Of a stretch of 5,755 nt of DNA, positions 5,706-5,755 are shown piece by piece. The notes under the pieces were generated by a model. The model had not been told where the DNA came from. It ran no database searches and worked only from the letters and a program-made list of their open reading frames with translations. The stretch is from Rikenellaceae bacterium (GTDB lineage Bacteria > Bacteroidota > Bacteroidia > Bacteroidales > UBA932), in NCBI GenBank assembly GCA_900771005.1, contig CAAGMI010000004.1, positions 1 through 5,755 of the forward strand. The letters run 5' to 3'. A program made the translations under genes and the position numbers. Position 1 is the first letter of the stretch; each line of letters opens with the position of its first letter.

Positions 5706-5749
5706 GTGAACGGATATCACTGGAAATGGTGAACGGATATCGGTCGGAA
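5706..5749 (-). repeat. Right-end pair of transposase-box repeats
   Basis: Two copies of the left-end box lie in opposite orientation at 5706-5725 and 5729-5749. On the minus strand they read TTCCAGTGATATCCGTTCAC and TTCCGACC followed by GATATCCGTTCAC. The core GATATCCGTTCAC is identical in both. The spacing is close (3 nt), unlike the left array, where neighbouring boxes are 15 to about 98 nt apart. Confidence 0.85.
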
Positions 5750-5755
5750 TATGTA
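5730..5755 (-). repeat. Right terminal inverted repeat, cut by window end
   Basis: TGAACGGATAT, five variable bases, then GGAATATGTA, complementary to 3023-3048 at 21 of 26 positions. The repeat probably continues as CCGGAACA beyond the window, by symmetry with 3015-3022; that continuation is inferred, not seen. Confidence 0.85.

Larger units (their letters stand above)
3015..5755 (+). mobile_element. IS21-family insertion sequence (right end cut by window)
   Basis: The istA and istB genes are intact and flanked by terminal inverted repeats that contain multiple transposase-box copies, as is usual for IS21. The left end is inferred at TGTTCCGG (3015-3022), because IS21 elements begin 5'-TG and the next 10 bases (3023-3032) are the exact complement of the last 10 bases of the window (5746-5755). 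By symmetry the right end should lie about 8 bases past the window, giving about 2.75 kb, slightly long for the family because of the long left leader. The interior is more GC-rich than the genes to its left, which fits acquired DNA. The target-site duplication cannot be checked because the right flank is not present. Confidence 0.9.

Overview
The window looks like a member of the Bacteroidota, most likely order Bacteroidales (Bacteroides/Prevotella type). Three things point there. The -7 promoter boxes fit TAnnTTTG. The coding sequence is AT-rich and has few Shine-Dalgarno sites. The gene families are also typical of that group: a lipoprotein NUC-type nuclease with a Ser-Cys lipobox, a TM2-domain protein with the long N-terminal leader common in Bacteroidales, and a short CPxxxxTGxPCPGCG (DUF2752) membrane protein. 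No rRNA, tRNA or CRISPR array was seen.

Positions 1-128 have no convincing gene. They hold a small hairpin and a possible leftward promoter box. Positions 129-2989 carry five genes on the + strand with gaps of 10-26 nt, probably one transcript: (1) a trypsin-like serine protease with an intact His/Asp/Ser triad but no N-terminal part; (2) a DNA/RNA non-specific endonuclease made as a lipoprotein; (3) an unrecognised 137-aa protein with two membrane helices; (4) a TM2-domain protein; (5) a DUF2752 protein. Genes 3 and 4 share a gapless, weakly conserved N-terminal segment with Cys16-Phe17 at the same position in both, so they may be paired parts of one membrane system. No promoter was found for the cluster, and the protease may have lost its 5' end by rearrangement.

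Positions from about 3015 to the window end are an IS21-family insertion sequence, visibly richer in GC than the host genes. It has a long non-coding left end with five direct copies of a ~21-nt box, then istA (DDE transposase) and istB (AAA+ ATPase), then two inverted copies of the same box. The window stops inside the right terminal repeat, about 8 bases short of the inferred end. The element sits just after the DUF2752 stop codon, so it does not visibly break the cluster. A TAnnTTTG box after istB points out of the element and could drive the next gene downstream.

The protease and transposition genes are recognisable families. The less ordinary points are the protease with a missing start and a long insertion, the shared N-terminal module, and the asymmetric repeat architecture of the IS ends.
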